NCBI GenBank assembly: GCA_027854065.1
Contig: JAQGEF010000005.1
Location: 186,001 to 250,000, forward strand
Length of the DNA: 64,000 nucleotides
From: Polluticaenibacter yanchengensis
GTDB lineage: Bacteria > Bacteroidota > Bacteroidia > Chitinophagales > Chitinophagaceae
Reading direction: 5' to 3'
In this document: one piece after another, positions 1 through 9,879 of the stretch
Numbering within the stretch: the stretch's first letter is position 1
Layout of the letters: each line of letters starts with the position of its first letter
Position numbers and translations under genes: made by a program
The notes under the pieces: model-generated
Database searches by the model: none
Told to the model about the DNA's origin: nothing
The model's input: the letters and a program-made list of their open reading frames with translations, nothing else

Positions 1-465
1 GGAAGAAAACCATTTTGCATAGGCAATACTGTCTGATAATTCCGGCAATAATACAACATCAGCAGTTACAGTTTTGCCTTTTGTGCCGGGGCTCCATGCC
101 AGCTGGGTAGCTTCCAGGGATTTGATACGTGGAAATATCATATCTGCATGCGTAATGCCGCGCTCCCATCCACGCCATTCTCCATAGTTTTGTATTGAAG
201 CATCTATTCCCCAGCTTTTAAATTTTGCTACTGCCCAATCTGCAGCCTGCTTCATTGCGGGAGAGCCTACCAAACGTGGGCCTATGCTGTCCAGTAATTC
301 ATGTGCCAGTTGCTCCAGTTGCGAATGATTGCCGCCTTCTTCGGCCATTTTTACAATAACTTCAGGCTTGGGCGTCGCTGCTCTGTTTCTTGCTGGTTGG
401 GCATTTGCAGCATAGGTACTTACTAATAATAGCGAAGTCAATACAATGTTCTTGATTTTTACCAT
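1..465 (-). CDS. M28-type secreted peptidase, N-terminal part (truncated by window edge)
   Basis: The reading frame runs from an ATG at 465 off the left edge of the window, so only about 155 residues are visible. It begins with a signal peptide (MVKIKNIVLTSLLL...AANAQ). The segment reading LLDSIGPRLVGSPA, followed by ADWAVAKFKSWGI, is typical of the N-terminal region of Bacteroidota M28 (aminopeptidase) proteins that carry a PA insert, as is AWSPGTKGK further on. The zinc ligands lie outside the window, so catalysis cannot be confirmed. It is probably exported and acts on peptides. Family assignment is by remembered sequence pattern only. Confidence 0.7.
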   Translation of the reverse strand, partial: MVKIKNIVLTSLLLVSTYAANAQPARNRAATPKPEVIVKMAEEGGNHSQLEQLAHELLDSIGPRLVGSPAMKQAADWAVAKFKSWGIDASIQNYGEWRGWERGITHADMIFPRIKSLEATQLAWSPGTKGKTVTADVVLLPELSDSIAYAKWFSS

Positions 466-546
466 AATATTTAGCTGGTTAGTTCATAATTTGTAAAAGG
501 TGTTAGACGTTAATTACCTGTAAATTCCATTGGTATTTAAGGCAAT

Positions 547-575
547 AAAAAAGCCATCCGTTTCAGGATGGCTTA
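547..575 (-). terminator. Rho-independent terminator of the TPR gene
   Basis: Read on the minus strand, AAGCCATCC and GGATGGCTT form a 9-bp stem with a short loop, followed by a T run. It lies just after the stop codon of the TPR gene at 594 and would end the transcript coming from gyrA and the TPR gene. Confidence 0.85.
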
Positions 576-593
576 GTCTATCGTTATGAAAAA

Positions 594-1961
594 TTAGTAG
601 CTTAAAGTGTCATATACTTTTTTCCACTTATTTTCTTCTTTTTCATATTTGTTATAGTCTGCAGGTTTTAATTTTGAAGCATTTTTCTTTTCCGCATTCA
701 GGTCAATTAAATAACTAACAGCATTGCGCCATTGTTGTTTTTCCTGGGTGGTTGGTGTTTCTAATTTTGAATAGACATTCACTGCTTTTTCAAAATATTC
801 TAATGCCTGATCCAGAGATTCGTTGTATTTAACTTTTAAAGCTTCGCGCTCTTTAGTGATTTCCGGATCTTCTGCTACTTTTACACCTGGTTTAGCTGGT
901 TTTTTAGCTGCATTTGCTGCACGTACTTTTTCTCTGAATGCCTCTTGCTCTTTAGCTACTTTGGTGTTTTTATTGATAAAATGATTGGCCAGGTTTGAAT
1001 ACGGGAAACCGTTTTTTGGATTGGCCTGTGCTGATTTCAAAAATGCAGCAACCATTTGTTTTTCTAACTCGTCTGCATTTTCAGGTAATGTTGCACCTTC
1101 TTCTTTTGAATTCAGTTTATCGAATATATCGGTGGCAATTGTTTCCTGTAACTTAACATTAAGAGGATCCAACTCTGATTTTTTAGCGATCAATTTAGAT
1201 TTTAATTCAGGGTCTGTAACCTGTAAGATGTAATCTACATCGTCATAATCAAAGTTTTTATCTCCCGGAAATACTTCTCTGCCTAATTTTATATATTTAT
1301 TAAATCCGTCAAAATCCAGGCTTTTCATGCTGTTTGCTGCAAGGAAATGATAAAGGAACTCATTTTCTTTACCACCTACTTTCGCATTGGCCAGCTTTTC
1401 AAAATATTTGGCAGCTACATCATCCTGTTTTAAAGATTGGGCAGATGCACCTGCTAAAAGGACAGCGTTTGTATCCAACACCATATCTGTCATTTTATTT
1501 GCTATCAGGAAATCTGAATAGCTAACTACTTTTTTAAAGTCGTCGAAAGATTCCTGGTAGTTTTTCTTGTTGTATGCATCTAAGCCTTGATTAAAATAAT
1601 TGCCGTAAATTAAGATTGGCGCATTGTAATAGATATCCTGATTGTTGAGTAATAATTTGAAACCAGGATCCATTTCCTTGTACTTTTCAAGTGCAGCATT
1701 TGCTTCATTTGTTAAAGCAACCGATTCCGGCGACTTTGGATTATCTGCTGCTAATTGACTGTATATTATTGCTTTAAGTGCATATGTTTCAGCCTTTCCT
1801 TTAAACTTATCTTTTTTATCTTCTGCCAGCGCTTTTTCGAAGGCTGCTTTTGCTTCAGGTAGTTTCTTTAGTATTACTAAATTCTTAATATCAGTATAGT
1901 TCTGCGAAAATCCTGATACTCCAATGGTTAATACAGCAAGAGACAATATTAATTTCTTCAT
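594..1961 (-). CDS. Secreted tetratricopeptide-repeat protein
   Basis: A 455-residue protein with a clear signal peptide (MKKLILSLAVLTIGVSGFSQ) and no lipobox. Helical repeat segments of TPR character are visible, for example around 20-110 (LPEAKAAFEKALAEDKK), 125-215 (YFNQGLDAYNKKNYQESFDDFKK) and 385-400 (LDQALEYFEKAVNVY). The region near 340-375 is rich in Lys, Ala and Glu. The protein is probably a periplasmic scaffold, and no enzyme motif is present. It follows gyrA by 29 bp on the same strand, so it could be co-transcribed, and a strong terminator follows it. Its function is unknown. Confidence 0.8.
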   Translation of the reverse strand: MKKLILSLAVLTIGVSGFSQNYTDIKNLVILKKLPEAKAAFEKALAEDKKDKFKGKAETYALKAIIYSQLAADNPKSPESVALTNEANAALEKYKEMDPGFKLLLNNQDIYYNAPILIYGNYFNQGLDAYNKKNYQESFDDFKKVVSYSDFLIANKMTDMVLDTNAVLLAGASAQSLKQDDVAAKYFEKLANAKVGGKENEFLYHFLAANSMKSLDFDGFNKYIKLGREVFPGDKNFDYDDVDYILQVTDPELKSKLIAKKSELDPLNVKLQETIATDIFDKLNSKEEGATLPENADELEKQMVAAFLKSAQANPKNGFPYSNLANHFINKNTKVAKEQEAFREKVRAANAAKKPAKPGVKVAEDPEITKEREALKVKYNESLDQALEYFEKAVNVYSKLETPTTQEKQQWRNAVSYLIDLNAEKKNASKLKPADYNKYEKEENKWKKVYDTLSY

Positions 1962-1990
1962 CGATTTTTTAATTTTGTTAATATTTCAAT

Positions 1991-4606
1991 TTAGTTTTCT
2001 GTAGTTGATGTTTCTTCAGAGTTATTAGACGATTGTTCGCTGTCATCGTTTAATGGCGTATTTTCATCTATTACAGGTAGTGTTCCTTCGGTAATTTCTT
2101 GTTCTACATCTTCTTCAAACTTAGCTAATTTAGTAATAGCTGCTATAAAGTCGTTGTTGTTTACTTTTATTAAAGTGACTCCTTGTGTAGCCCTACCTGC
2201 TTCCCTGATGCTATCAACGCCTGTTCTGATGGTGATACCACTTTTACAGGATATCATTAAGTCATTTGCATCGGTCACATCCAATATACCAACAAGTGTA
2301 CCAGTTTTTTCTGTTACGTTAATTGTTTTTACACCTTTTCCGCCTCTGTTGGTAATTCTATATTCGTCGATAGGTGTTTTTTTACCAAATCCTTGTTCGC
2401 TCACCACCAATATGTTAACGCCATTTTTAACATCATCGTCGCTTAAGCAGACCATCCCTACTACTTCATCTGTTTCATCATCTACTTCAATACCTCCTAC
2501 ACCAATGGCACCACGACCTGTCGGTCTTACTTTTTCTTCTGGGAAACGGATGGCCCTGCCTGATTTTAATGCCATCATGATATCTGATGTACCGTCTGTG
2601 AGCTTCGCTTCCAGTAACTGGTCGCCTTCTAAAATGGTGATGGCGTTTACACCGGTTGACCTTCTCCTGCTAAACTCGGATAATGGTGTTTTTTTAATAA
2701 CGCCTTTTTTGGTACATAATACTATATAGTGGTTGTCAACAAAGTCTTTGTCATCAAGATTTTCTATGTCAATAATGGCACGTACCTTATCATCCTGAGG
2801 TATTTGCATCATATTCTGAATGGCTCTTCCTTTACTGTTTTTTTCACCTTCCGGTATTTCATATACTTTTAACCAGTACAATCTTCCTTTTTCGGTAAAG
2901 AACAGCATGGTATGATGGGTATTGGCCACAAACAGGTGTTCAAAGAAATCTTCATTTCTTGTACTACCGGCTTTTGCCCCTCTTCCGCCACGTCGTTGCT
3001 GGCGGAATTCCGTAGCACTGGTGCGTTTGATATATCCTAAATTAGAAATGGTAATGACTACATCTTCTTTTTCTATTAAATCTTCGATGCTGATCTCATC
3101 TGCCAGGTATTGGATCTGAGTTTTGCGTTCATCTCCGAATTTTTCTTTTACTTCTTTCAGCTCATCCGAAATAATTTCAAAACGCATACTTTCAGTATCC
3201 AGAATCAACTGCAAATGGTTGATTGTTTTCATTATTTCATCATACTCTTCGCGGATTTTATCTATTTCAAGGCCTGTTAAGGTTCTTAGGCGCAATTCGA
3301 GTATGGCTCTTGCCTGCAAATCTGAAAGGGTAAATGCTTCGATCAGGCCTTCACGTGCTAAATCCGGTGTTTTGCTTTCACGAATAATTTTGATGGCTAA
3401 ATCCAGGTCATCCTGTGTACCGATTACTTTCATGTAGCCTTCCAAGATGTGAGCTCTTTCTTTAGCTTTACGTAATTCAAACTCTGTGCGGCGAATAACC
3501 ACTTCATGCCTGAAATCAATAAATTCAGCAATGAGATCTTTGAGATTTAAAGTTCTAGGACGACCTTTAACCAAAGCAACATTATTAATACCGTATGAAG
3601 TTTGTAACTCCGTTAATTTGAACAGCTGATTCAAGATAACCTGTGCCACACCATCACGCTTCAAATCCAAAACAACACGCGTACCTTCTTTCAGGTTACT
3701 TTCGTTGTTTACATTGGAAACGCCTTCTATTACTTTATCATTTACCAATTGCCCGATTCTATTCGTCAATTGATCTCTGTTTACCTGGTAAGGTACTTCA
3801 GTAATAATTATTTTTTCACGGCCTTTATCATCTGTTTCAAAAGTTGCTTTGCCCCGTAATACTACGCGGCCTCTGCCGGTCATTAACCCTTGTTTTACTC
3901 CTTCAAAACCATGTATAACCCCTGCTGTAGGAAAATCCGGCCCTTTTACATACTTGATGAGTTCTTCTATCGTAATATCCTTATTTTCAATGTATGCCAA
4001 ACATCCATCTACAACTTCACTTAAGTTATGAGGCAACATATTGGTTGCCATACCTACAGCAATACCTGTACTCCCGTTAATTAAAAGCTGCGGAATTCTT
4101 GTTGGTAATACGGTTGGCTCTTGCAAACTATCATCAAAGTTACCATGAAAATCTACCGTTTCTTTTTCTATATCCTTAAGGATAAATTCGGTTAATTTTT
4201 GTAAGCGGGCTTCGGTATAACGCATAGCTGCTGCACCGTCACCGTCCTGGTTACCAAAGTTACCCTGACCGTCTACGAGGGTGTAGCGCATGCTCCATTC
4301 CTGGGCCAAACGTACCATGGTGTCATAAATAGCAGAGTCACCATGCGGGTGATATTTACCCATTACCTCTCCTACTATACGGGCACTTTTTTTGTATGGT
4401 TTACCATAATCAAGGTTCAACTCGTTCATGGCGTACAAAATCCGGCGATGTACGGGTTTAAAACCATCTCTTACATCCGGTAATGCTCTGCCTACAATTA
4501 CTGACATCGAATAATCGATATAGGCAGTTTTCATTTGCTCCTCAATATTTACCTTGATAATTCTATCATTATCATTCGTCTCCTGAGGCAAGTTTAAATC
4601 TTCCAT
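1991..4606 (-). CDS. gyrA: DNA gyrase subunit A
   Basis: Subunit A of DNA gyrase, which with GyrB introduces negative supercoils using ATP. The 871-residue length is normal. The breakage-reunion domain holds the catalytic tyrosine Y130 in the context [10 protein letters not shown]. The quinolone-resistance region reads [10 protein letters not shown], with Ser91 and Asp95 at the two classical positions, i.e. the susceptible-type residues. The GyrA box QRRGGRG is at 537-543 (consensus QRRGGKG), which marks it as gyrase rather than topoisomerase IV ParC. Beta-pinwheel repeats follow, and the C-terminus is an acidic, Ser/Asn/Thr-rich tail. A TATATTTG box lies 22-29 bp upstream of the start. Confidence 0.97.
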   Translation of the reverse strand: MEDLNLPQETNDNDRIIKVNIEEQMKTAYIDYSMSVIVGRALPDVRDGFKPVHRRILYAMNELNLDYGKPYKKSARIVGEVMGKYHPHGDSAIYDTMVRLAQEWSMRYTLVDGQGNFGNQDGDGAAAMRYTEARLQKLTEFILKDIEKETVDFHGNFDDSLQEPTVLPTRIPQLLINGSTGIAVGMATNMLPHNLSEVVDGCLAYIENKDITIEELIKYVKGPDFPTAGVIHGFEGVKQGLMTGRGRVVLRGKATFETDDKGREKIIITEVPYQVNRDQLTNRIGQLVNDKVIEGVSNVNNESNLKEGTRVVLDLKRDGVAQVILNQLFKLTELQTSYGINNVALVKGRPRTLNLKDLIAEFIDFRHEVVIRRTEFELRKAKERAHILEGYMKVIGTQDDLDLAIKIIRESKTPDLAREGLIEAFTLSDLQARAILELRLRTLTGLEIDKIREEYDEIMKTINHLQLILDTESMRFEIISDELKEVKEKFGDERKTQIQYLADEISIEDLIEKEDVVITISNLGYIKRTSATEFRQQRRGGRGAKAGSTRNEDFFEHLFVANTHHTMLFFTEKGRLYWLKVYEIPEGEKNSKGRAIQNMMQIPQDDKVRAIIDIENLDDKDFVDNHYIVLCTKKGVIKKTPLSEFSRRRSTGVNAITILEGDQLLEAKLTDGTSDIMMALKSGRAIRFPEEKVRPTGRGAIGVGGIEVDDETDEVVGMVCLSDDDVKNGVNILVVSEQGFGKKTPIDEYRITNRGGKGVKTINVTEKTGTLVGILDVTDANDLMISCKSGITIRTGVDSIREAGRATQGVTLIKVNNNDFIAAITKLAKFEEDVEQEITEGTLPVIDENTPLNDDSEQSSNNSEETSTTEN

Positions 4607-4627
4607 ATTTATATTTAACCTATCCTA

Positions 4628-4635
4628 CAAATATA
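4628..4635 (-). promoter_or_regulatory. Candidate -7 promoter box of gyrA
   Basis: On the minus strand this reads TATATTTG, matching the Bacteroidota -7 consensus TAnnTTTG. It sits 22-29 bp before the gyrA start codon. A TTG at the usual -33 spacing is not present, so the call rests on the -7 box and its position. Confidence 0.5.
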
Positions 4636-5143
4636 AGGCTTAAACGGTTATATGTGTAATAAAGTTATAAACAGTTTTTACTCATTTTTTCCATTAAAAT
4701 GGCCCAAAATAACAGTGAGGTTAAAATTAATATTTTCATTTTTATTAATTATTATTAAGTAATTAATAATTAATGTTTTACAAAATTTAATTAAAGTAAT
4801 AAATTATAAGTATCCAGAGTTATTATTTGATTATATTAAGTAAATTAGAACCATCGTCTTTTACGTATTATTTAATATGCCGGCCGGATGCGGGCTGATC
4901 TGCTATTTTAGGCGTATTTACTGGTGATTCATCTTTGAGTATTTATACTATATACCCTACAGAAAACAGGCTGATTTTTCCTTTATCCCGGACACTGTAT
5001 TCGATGACTTTTATTTTGACGGGCGCCCCCAGAATGTTGAAAAAAGCTTGATGAATGTTTGTTTAGAATATATGAAATGTCAAATTGATGGAAACAATTT
5101 TATTACTTTTGATTGCTTATTCAATTGGGGCAACAAAATTGTA
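4636..5143. other. AT-rich intergenic region without a recognised gene
   Basis: About 500 bp lie between the divergent gyrA and DinB-like genes. The left half is extremely AT-rich, with runs of TTAATTAATT type, as expected for promoter DNA. The right half (about 4880-5040) is more balanced in composition and has a short open stretch, but no start or recognisable product. No RNA gene was seen. Confidence 0.5.
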
Positions 5144-5665
5144 ATGATGAAGAAAAGTATGGAAGAAGTGTGGTTAAGAGGTGGAGTAGATGGCTACCCG
5201 GGATTATTACAACCTGTTGTTCATGCTATTTTGCAGGCCCAGGAAGAAATTCATGATTTAATGAATTGTTTTCCTGACAATTTGCTCTGGGAAAAACCGG
5301 CGGGCGTGGCAAATGTCGCTTTCCACCTGCAACATATTGCGGGTGTTTTAAACAGGATGAGTACTTATGCTAAGTCTGAACCTCTTACTGAAGTCCAGTT
5401 TGATTTTTTGAAGCATGAGGGTGTTTTTAATGAAGGAATTACCACTAATAAATTGCTTAACGATCTGGATTGTACGATTTCAGGTTTTTTAAAAGTGGTT
5501 AGTAATATTGATGTGAACACTTTGACACATTTAAGAACGGTTGGAAGGGCCAAATTACCTTCCACTGTTGGGGGTCTTTTGTTTCATGCAGCAGAACATA
5601 TGCAAAGGCATTACGGGCAATTATTGGTGACAGTAAGAATTTTAAAATATGAAAAGCCCGATTAA
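5144..5665 (+). CDS. DinB-like four-helix protein
   Basis: About 173 residues. The segments WEKPAGVANVAFHLQHIAGVL and GLLFHAAEHMQRHYGQL supply histidines (HLQHIAG; HAAEHMQRH) spaced as in the DinB / DUF664 metal-binding four-helix-bundle superfamily. In that superfamily a nickel or zinc site often supports thiol-dependent transferase or dehalogenase chemistry. The true substrate is unknown. The frame stays open upstream to 5048, but MMKKSMEEV at 5144 is the natural start, because the extra 32 residues have no DinB-like character. It is followed 53 bp later by an outer-membrane protein gene on the same strand. Confidence 0.7.
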   Translation: MMKKSMEEVWLRGGVDGYPGLLQPVVHAILQAQEEIHDLMNCFPDNLLWEKPAGVANVAFHLQHIAGVLNRMSTYAKSEPLTEVQFDFLKHEGVFNEGITTNKLLNDLDCTISGFLKVVSNIDVNTLTHLRTVGRAKLPSTVGGLLFHAAEHMQRHYGQLLVTVRILKYEKPD

Positions 5666-5718
5666 TCGATGGATCATCTTACAACCGCATACATTTCCCA
5701 TTAATTAATTATAGAAGA

Positions 5719-6525
5719 ATGAAATTGAGATTTTACTGTTTGTTGATTATTTTCCAGGTGTCATTTATTACCGGTGCTATTTATGCTCAGATAAGTCCCC
5801 CGGGCCTAGGCAAGGCCCAAACCGGAAGCTGGGTGGCAATAGGTGCTGTCCAGGATTTAAATCCGTCTAAAAGCTGGCAATCCATGTCCTATATCGGACT
5901 TGGACGAAAAAGCAACCCGGACAACTTCTCTCCTGTTTATAAACCACAGCTGCTGGTATTGAACCAGGAGCTTTTTTACAGGATAAGTAACTGGAAATAT
6001 TCTTTTGCGTTTAGCTACAGGCTGCAAGATGAATATAATGGTAATAAGCCTTATTATCATAGTAATCCTGGTATGATGCAGGAGTTCAGGATCTATTCGC
6101 GTATTTCTTATAGTATTGCTGCTGGCGCTAAATTAAAACTTATTCCAACTATCAGGCAGGAGTTCAGAAGATTTATGACTACCGGCTTTAATAATTATGA
6201 TGAAGTAGCTCAGTTGAGAACGAGGCTGAAATTGCAGGCTTCTTTTAACATCAATGAACGGGGATCGAAAATTATTGGGGGGATTGAACAATTGTTTGCA
6301 ACTAGTAAGACAACTAATCAAAGCTGGTCGGTTTTTAAATCTAATGAAACGAGGTTTTCTCTTTACTACTCATTTACACCGGCACATGAACATTTTACCC
6401 TGAATATTGGCTATATGAACGATTTTGTAGAGAAGCATCCCTATTATGATGTGCATGTTATAGCTGCAGATTTAATTTTTAATAACCCTCTTTCCATTTT
6501 TCATAAACGCCATAATCATATATAA
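5719..6525 (+). CDS. Outer-membrane beta-barrel protein, DUF2490-like
   Basis: A 268-residue protein with a signal peptide (cleavage likely after AIYAQ). Alternating hydrophobic/polar strands rich in Tyr, Phe and Arg follow (e.g. YRISNWKYSFAFSYRL, TRLKLQASFNINERG, LNIGYMNDF). The architecture of repeated strands with an ending close to the last strand fits the DUF2490 family of small outer-membrane proteins in Bacteroidota. Its role is not known. It could be co-transcribed with the preceding DinB-like gene. A GC-rich dispersed repeat lies just downstream. Confidence 0.65.
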   Translation: MKLRFYCLLIIFQVSFITGAIYAQISPPGLGKAQTGSWVAIGAVQDLNPSKSWQSMSYIGLGRKSNPDNFSPVYKPQLLVLNQELFYRISNWKYSFAFSYRLQDEYNGNKPYYHSNPGMMQEFRIYSRISYSIAAGAKLKLIPTIRQEFRRFMTTGFNNYDEVAQLRTRLKLQASFNINERGSKIIGGIEQLFATSKTTNQSWSVFKSNETRFSLYYSFTPAHEHFTLNIGYMNDFVEKHPYYDVHVIAADLIFNNPLSIFHKRHNHI

Positions 6526-6581
6526 TTTTTATAAGCACTCATTGCACTCAATATTGCTGAGTAGAATATTGACTGATGACC

Positions 6582-6732
6582 GGCTGCGGTGGACAGCAGG
6601 CGGGCGCTTCCTGCGCCCGGTACGAGCCCGTAAAGGACCGGCTTTGTGTGGAACTTATGGCGAGTACGTTACCCTGCAGTACGCCGGACAAATGCCGTTA
6701 ATATTGAAAATGCTGAGAGCCCCATATACAAA
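6582..6732 (+). repeat. GC-rich dispersed hairpin repeat, family A, copy 1
   Basis: Starts GGCTGCGGTGGACAGCAGGC, contains a GC-rich inverted repeat (GCGGGCGC / GCGCCCGG) and the block GAGTACGTTACCCTGCAGTA, and runs through AGCCCCATATACAAA. The same order of blocks is found at 43193-43343 on this strand and at 26660-26771 on the opposite strand. A short frame open across this copy is not a gene. Confidence 0.85.
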
Positions 6733-6836
6733 TAGTTTCTTTAGAACCATTCATCAGCTTATTGTACCAATTAATTTATTTGTTAAAAAAACTTAAAACA
6801 GATAACCGTATTTTTGAGGATAACATTTTAAAAACT

Positions 6837-7730
6837 ATGTCTACTGTATTCAAAATTCAACAACTCACCAAGTTTTACGGCCCCATACACGCACTCAACA
6901 ATGTAAGCATAGATATTCCGAAAGGTAGCATTTTCGGGCTCTTAGGTCCTAACGGCAGTGGTAAAACAACCATGCTTGGTATTATTATGAACATTACTAT
7001 TGCTACATCCGGCACTGTTTTATTTAATGATACGCCACTTACTGCTGACGGAAGAAAAAAAATCGGGACGTTACTGGAAACGCCTAATTTTTATCATTAT
7101 TTATCGGCTTATGATAACCTTAAAATTACGGCTACTATTAAGGGGATAAAAAATCCGGATATTGATGGTGTGCTGAAGCAGGTGAACCTGTATGAGCGCC
7201 GTTTTAGTAAATTCCAGACTTTTAGCCTGGGTATGAAACAACGTCTTGCTATTGCAACTTGTTTATTAGGTGACCCGGAAGTTATGATTTTTGATGAACC
7301 TACGAATGGCCTGGACCCTGTGGGCATTAATGAGATCCGGAACCTGATAAAGAGCCTGGCTAAAAATGGTAAAACGATTGTAATGGCGAGCCATTTACTG
7401 GATGAAGTGGAGAAGGTTTGTACGCATGTGGCGATATTAAAAAAAGGAAATTTACTGGTGCAGGGTGGGATTAACCAGATAATGAACCAGGACGATATGA
7501 TTGAACTCAATGCTTCGAATCATGATCTATTGCTAGAAACAGTCAGGCAGATACCTCATTATATAAAACATGAAATAACTGACAACGGCAATATTATGGT
7601 TTATGTAAAACAGGGAACGGTGGATACTGAAGGTATTAACCAGCTTTGCTTTAAAAACGGCATCGTACTGAATACGCTTAGTTTGAAAACTGAAAGTCTG
7701 GAAAATATTTTTATAGGACTAACTAGTTAA
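6837..7730 (+). CDS. ABC transporter ATP-binding protein (ABC-2 type exporter)
   Basis: A single nucleotide-binding domain of about 297 residues. Visible motifs are Walker A (GPNGSGKTT), a signature segment FSLGMKQRLAIA (in place of canonical LSGGQ), Walker B (VMIFDEPTNGLDP) and an H-loop (MASHLLDEVEKV). The C-terminal part is typical of BcrA/CcmA-type exporter ATPases. The start is placed at MSTVFKIQQL (6837), because the 25 upstream residues are not family-like. The next gene, 26 bp downstream, encodes a six-helix ABC-2 permease, so the two form an exporter. The exported substrate cannot be inferred. Confidence 0.9.
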   Translation: MSTVFKIQQLTKFYGPIHALNNVSIDIPKGSIFGLLGPNGSGKTTMLGIIMNITIATSGTVLFNDTPLTADGRKKIGTLLETPNFYHYLSAYDNLKITATIKGIKNPDIDGVLKQVNLYERRFSKFQTFSLGMKQRLAIATCLLGDPEVMIFDEPTNGLDPVGINEIRNLIKSLAKNGKTIVMASHLLDEVEKVCTHVAILKKGNLLVQGGINQIMNQDDMIELNASNHDLLLETVRQIPHYIKHEITDNGNIMVYVKQGTVDTEGINQLCFKNGIVLNTLSLKTESLENIFIGLTS

Positions 7731-7756
7731 ATTTTAAAAAAATAAACAATATATCA

Positions 7757-8560
7757 ATGGGACATTTATTATATATAGAATGGTTGAAGATTAAAAACTA
7801 CCGTACATTCTGGATTTTATTTACATTATTTGTGATAAGCATGTTTGGCATCTGTAGCTTATGGTGGTACTTTGATGTGTACACCAAAGAGAGTGGTGAC
7901 ATGGCGATGCAGGCTGCGGGCAGCTTTATATTTGGCAGTTTCCGTTTTCCGGGAGTGTTTAATACGCTGACCCAGATCAGTAGCTGGTTGTTGTACTTTC
8001 CTGGTTTTATTATTATATTTCTTACTACGAATGAGTACACTTACCGGACTCATCGCCAGAATATTATTGATGGTATTGACCGTAAAGATTTTATAAAAGC
8101 TAAGATTTTACTGGCATTTATTCTTGCTTTGCTGTGTACACTTATTGTAAGTATTTGCGCGGTTATTTTTGGTTTGATGAGTGGTAGTGGTTACTATACT
8201 AATGACATTTTGATTTCTGTCTTTTACTTTTTTATACAAAGCTGCATATACATTTTATTTGCCTTGTTCCTGGGATTGCTAGTCCGTCGTTCTGCTTTGG
8301 CTATTGGTATATATTTTATCTATGGCATTCTATTGGATTACCTGATTGCGATGACTATTTCTAAATATACCAATTCTACAATCGGTTTTTATTTAATGCC
8401 GTTACAGGTGAGCGACCAATTGTTGCCGAATAAGATCTCGAGTAAGTTTTTAGAAATGCTTGGAGATTTTAAAACAAGTATTGCTTTAATAATTTGTATT
8501 GCCTGGATTGTTTTTTACTGTGTTTTCCCGGTAAGGAAGTTTCAGAAAGAAGATTTATAA
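7757..8560 (+). CDS. ABC-2 type transporter permease
   Basis: A 267-residue membrane protein with about six hydrophobic segments: near 18-35, 75-90, 115-145, 155-175, 185-200 and 240-258. A cytoplasmic start (MGHLLYIEWLKIKN) is typical of ABC-2 permeases. The segment TYRTHRQNIIDGIDRKDFIKAK resembles the coupling region in this family. It partners the ATPase gene immediately upstream. A bidirectional terminator separates it from the convergent glycosyltransferase gene. Confidence 0.85.
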   Translation: MGHLLYIEWLKIKNYRTFWILFTLFVISMFGICSLWWYFDVYTKESGDMAMQAAGSFIFGSFRFPGVFNTLTQISSWLLYFPGFIIIFLTTNEYTYRTHRQNIIDGIDRKDFIKAKILLAFILALLCTLIVSICAVIFGLMSGSGYYTNDILISVFYFFIQSCIYILFALFLGLLVRRSALAIGIYFIYGILLDYLIAMTISKYTNSTIGFYLMPLQVSDQLLPNKISSKFLEMLGDFKTSIALIICIAWIVFYCVFPVRKFQKEDL

Positions 8561-8576
8561 GGAAAGGGGATTTATG

Positions 8577-8612
8577 AAAACAGGCCGGGTAGAGATTATC
8601 CGGCCTGTTTGT
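8577..8612. terminator. Bidirectional terminator between convergent genes
   Basis: AAACAGGCCGG and CCGGCCTGTTT form an 11-bp perfect stem flanked by A and T runs. It lies between the permease stop at 8560 and the glycosyltransferase stop at 8625 and would work for both strands. Confidence 0.85.
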
Positions 8613-8624
8613 TTCATAAATTCA

Positions 8625-9770
8625 TTACTTTTTGTTGATTATTGATTGGTAGAATTCAATATTCTTTGATACAATTGTTTCGTTGTCAAAATTTTCAATA
8701 ACGTATTCCCTGGCCTTGGTACCAAATTCTTTTGCCAAACTGGTATTTTCAAAAACCCAGGATATTTTTTCTGCAATATCTTTGGGATCATGGGGATTAC
8801 ATAATAGCCCGGTTTGTTTATCTATAACGGCTTCAGGGCCGGGGCCGGTATTGCTGCCAATAAAAATCTTTCCCATTGCTAATACTTCTAACCAGGCAAT
8901 CGGCATTGCTTCCATATGACTCGGGTAGCAGCAGATATGCATTTTTGATATCAGCTTTGGCATTTCTGTATTTGGTACTACTCCGAGAAATTCGATATGA
9001 TTTTTTATTTTATCGGTAATTTCCGCTTTTAATACAGGCTCGTAGCTTTTGGACGTACCGGGAATATTTGCAAATCTCCCTGCTACATATAATTTCACTT
9101 TTGGAAATTTATCTACCAAATATTCCATGGATTGCACTAACTGTCTTATGCCTTTTTTCTCTATGATACTTCCTGCAAACAATATTGAAAACGCTTCAAT
9201 TGCTTCGTTTGTTGCATTGTAAAATTTTTTTGAGTTTATGGGATTATAAATAACATGGTAATCTTTTTTATAATTTATAAGTTCCTTTGTTTTGGATCCT
9301 ACAAAATCGGAAACAGCTACAATGTAATCAGCTTTGGAAAAAGACCTTCTTTCCTGGATATTCATCCATTTATTAACCGGCCTGTTCTCAAATTTAGCAA
9401 AGTAATTGTGTCCGCCATGCATCCGTATCATGTACTTTACAGAAGGTATTTTCTTCAGGAAAAATAATCCTAATTCGGCAGTTTCGATGACATCGATCTT
9501 ATTTACCCGGTGAATTTCGGCTATTTTGCTGTTAAGGCTTTTAAAGTTTTCATACCATTTAAAGTACTTGCTTTTGCCATGTGGAATGGAATAAACATCT
9601 ATTCCGTTTATATTATGATATTCGGTTTCTTTTACTTTTCTTAAGCCAATTACTGTTACTTTAAACCCTTGTTTTACTAAAGATTCGCCTAAATTGGCAA
9701 CAAAAGAGCCTATTCCGCCATGATGTTGCCCCGGTAATGGAAACTCTCCTGTTATAAAACAAATATGCAT
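8625..9770 (-). CDS. Family 4 glycosyltransferase (paralogue 1)
   Basis: A 381-residue GT-B fold glycosyltransferase. The N-terminal acceptor half opens with HICFITGEFPLPGQ and HGGIGSFV. The donor half holds ILFAGSIIEKKGIRQLV (GT4 motif) and the sugar-nucleotide-binding stretch MEAMPIAWLEVLAMGKIFIGSNTGPGPE, with the conserved E-x7-E pattern. It would move an activated sugar onto a cell-surface glycan or lipid. It is a clear paralogue of the next gene at 9880-11043, in which the same blocks recur. The acceptor cannot be predicted. Confidence 0.88.
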   Translation of the reverse strand: MHICFITGEFPLPGQHHGGIGSFVANLGESLVKQGFKVTVIGLRKVKETEYHNINGIDVYSIPHGKSKYFKWYENFKSLNSKIAEIHRVNKIDVIETAELGLFFLKKIPSVKYMIRMHGGHNYFAKFENRPVNKWMNIQERRSFSKADYIVAVSDFVGSKTKELINYKKDYHVIYNPINSKKFYNATNEAIEAFSILFAGSIIEKKGIRQLVQSMEYLVDKFPKVKLYVAGRFANIPGTSKSYEPVLKAEITDKIKNHIEFLGVVPNTEMPKLISKMHICCYPSHMEAMPIAWLEVLAMGKIFIGSNTGPGPEAVIDKQTGLLCNPHDPKDIAEKISWVFENTSLAKEFGTKAREYVIENFDNETIVSKNIEFYQSIINKK

Positions 9771-9879
9771 TTAATATAATTTATTTTCTTCGCAAATATA
9801 CTTACTGTAAAACCTAATTACAACCATACTAATAAAGCAATATAAGGCGGGTAATAATCGGAATTCAGCACGAAAGTAT

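Noticed and set aside
985..1233. Plus-strand open frames inside minus-strand genes, such as this one in the TPR gene
   Set aside because: Shadow frame of a well-supported gene on the other strand, with no independent features.
5048..5143. Upstream start for the DinB-like gene at 5048
   Set aside because: The extra 32 residues have no family resemblance. MMKKSMEEV at 5144 gives a normal N-terminus.
6542..6796. Open frame of 84 residues on the plus strand
   Set aside because: It runs across repeat family A copy 1, whose other copies are not coding. Composition follows the repeat, not the codon use of the neighbours.
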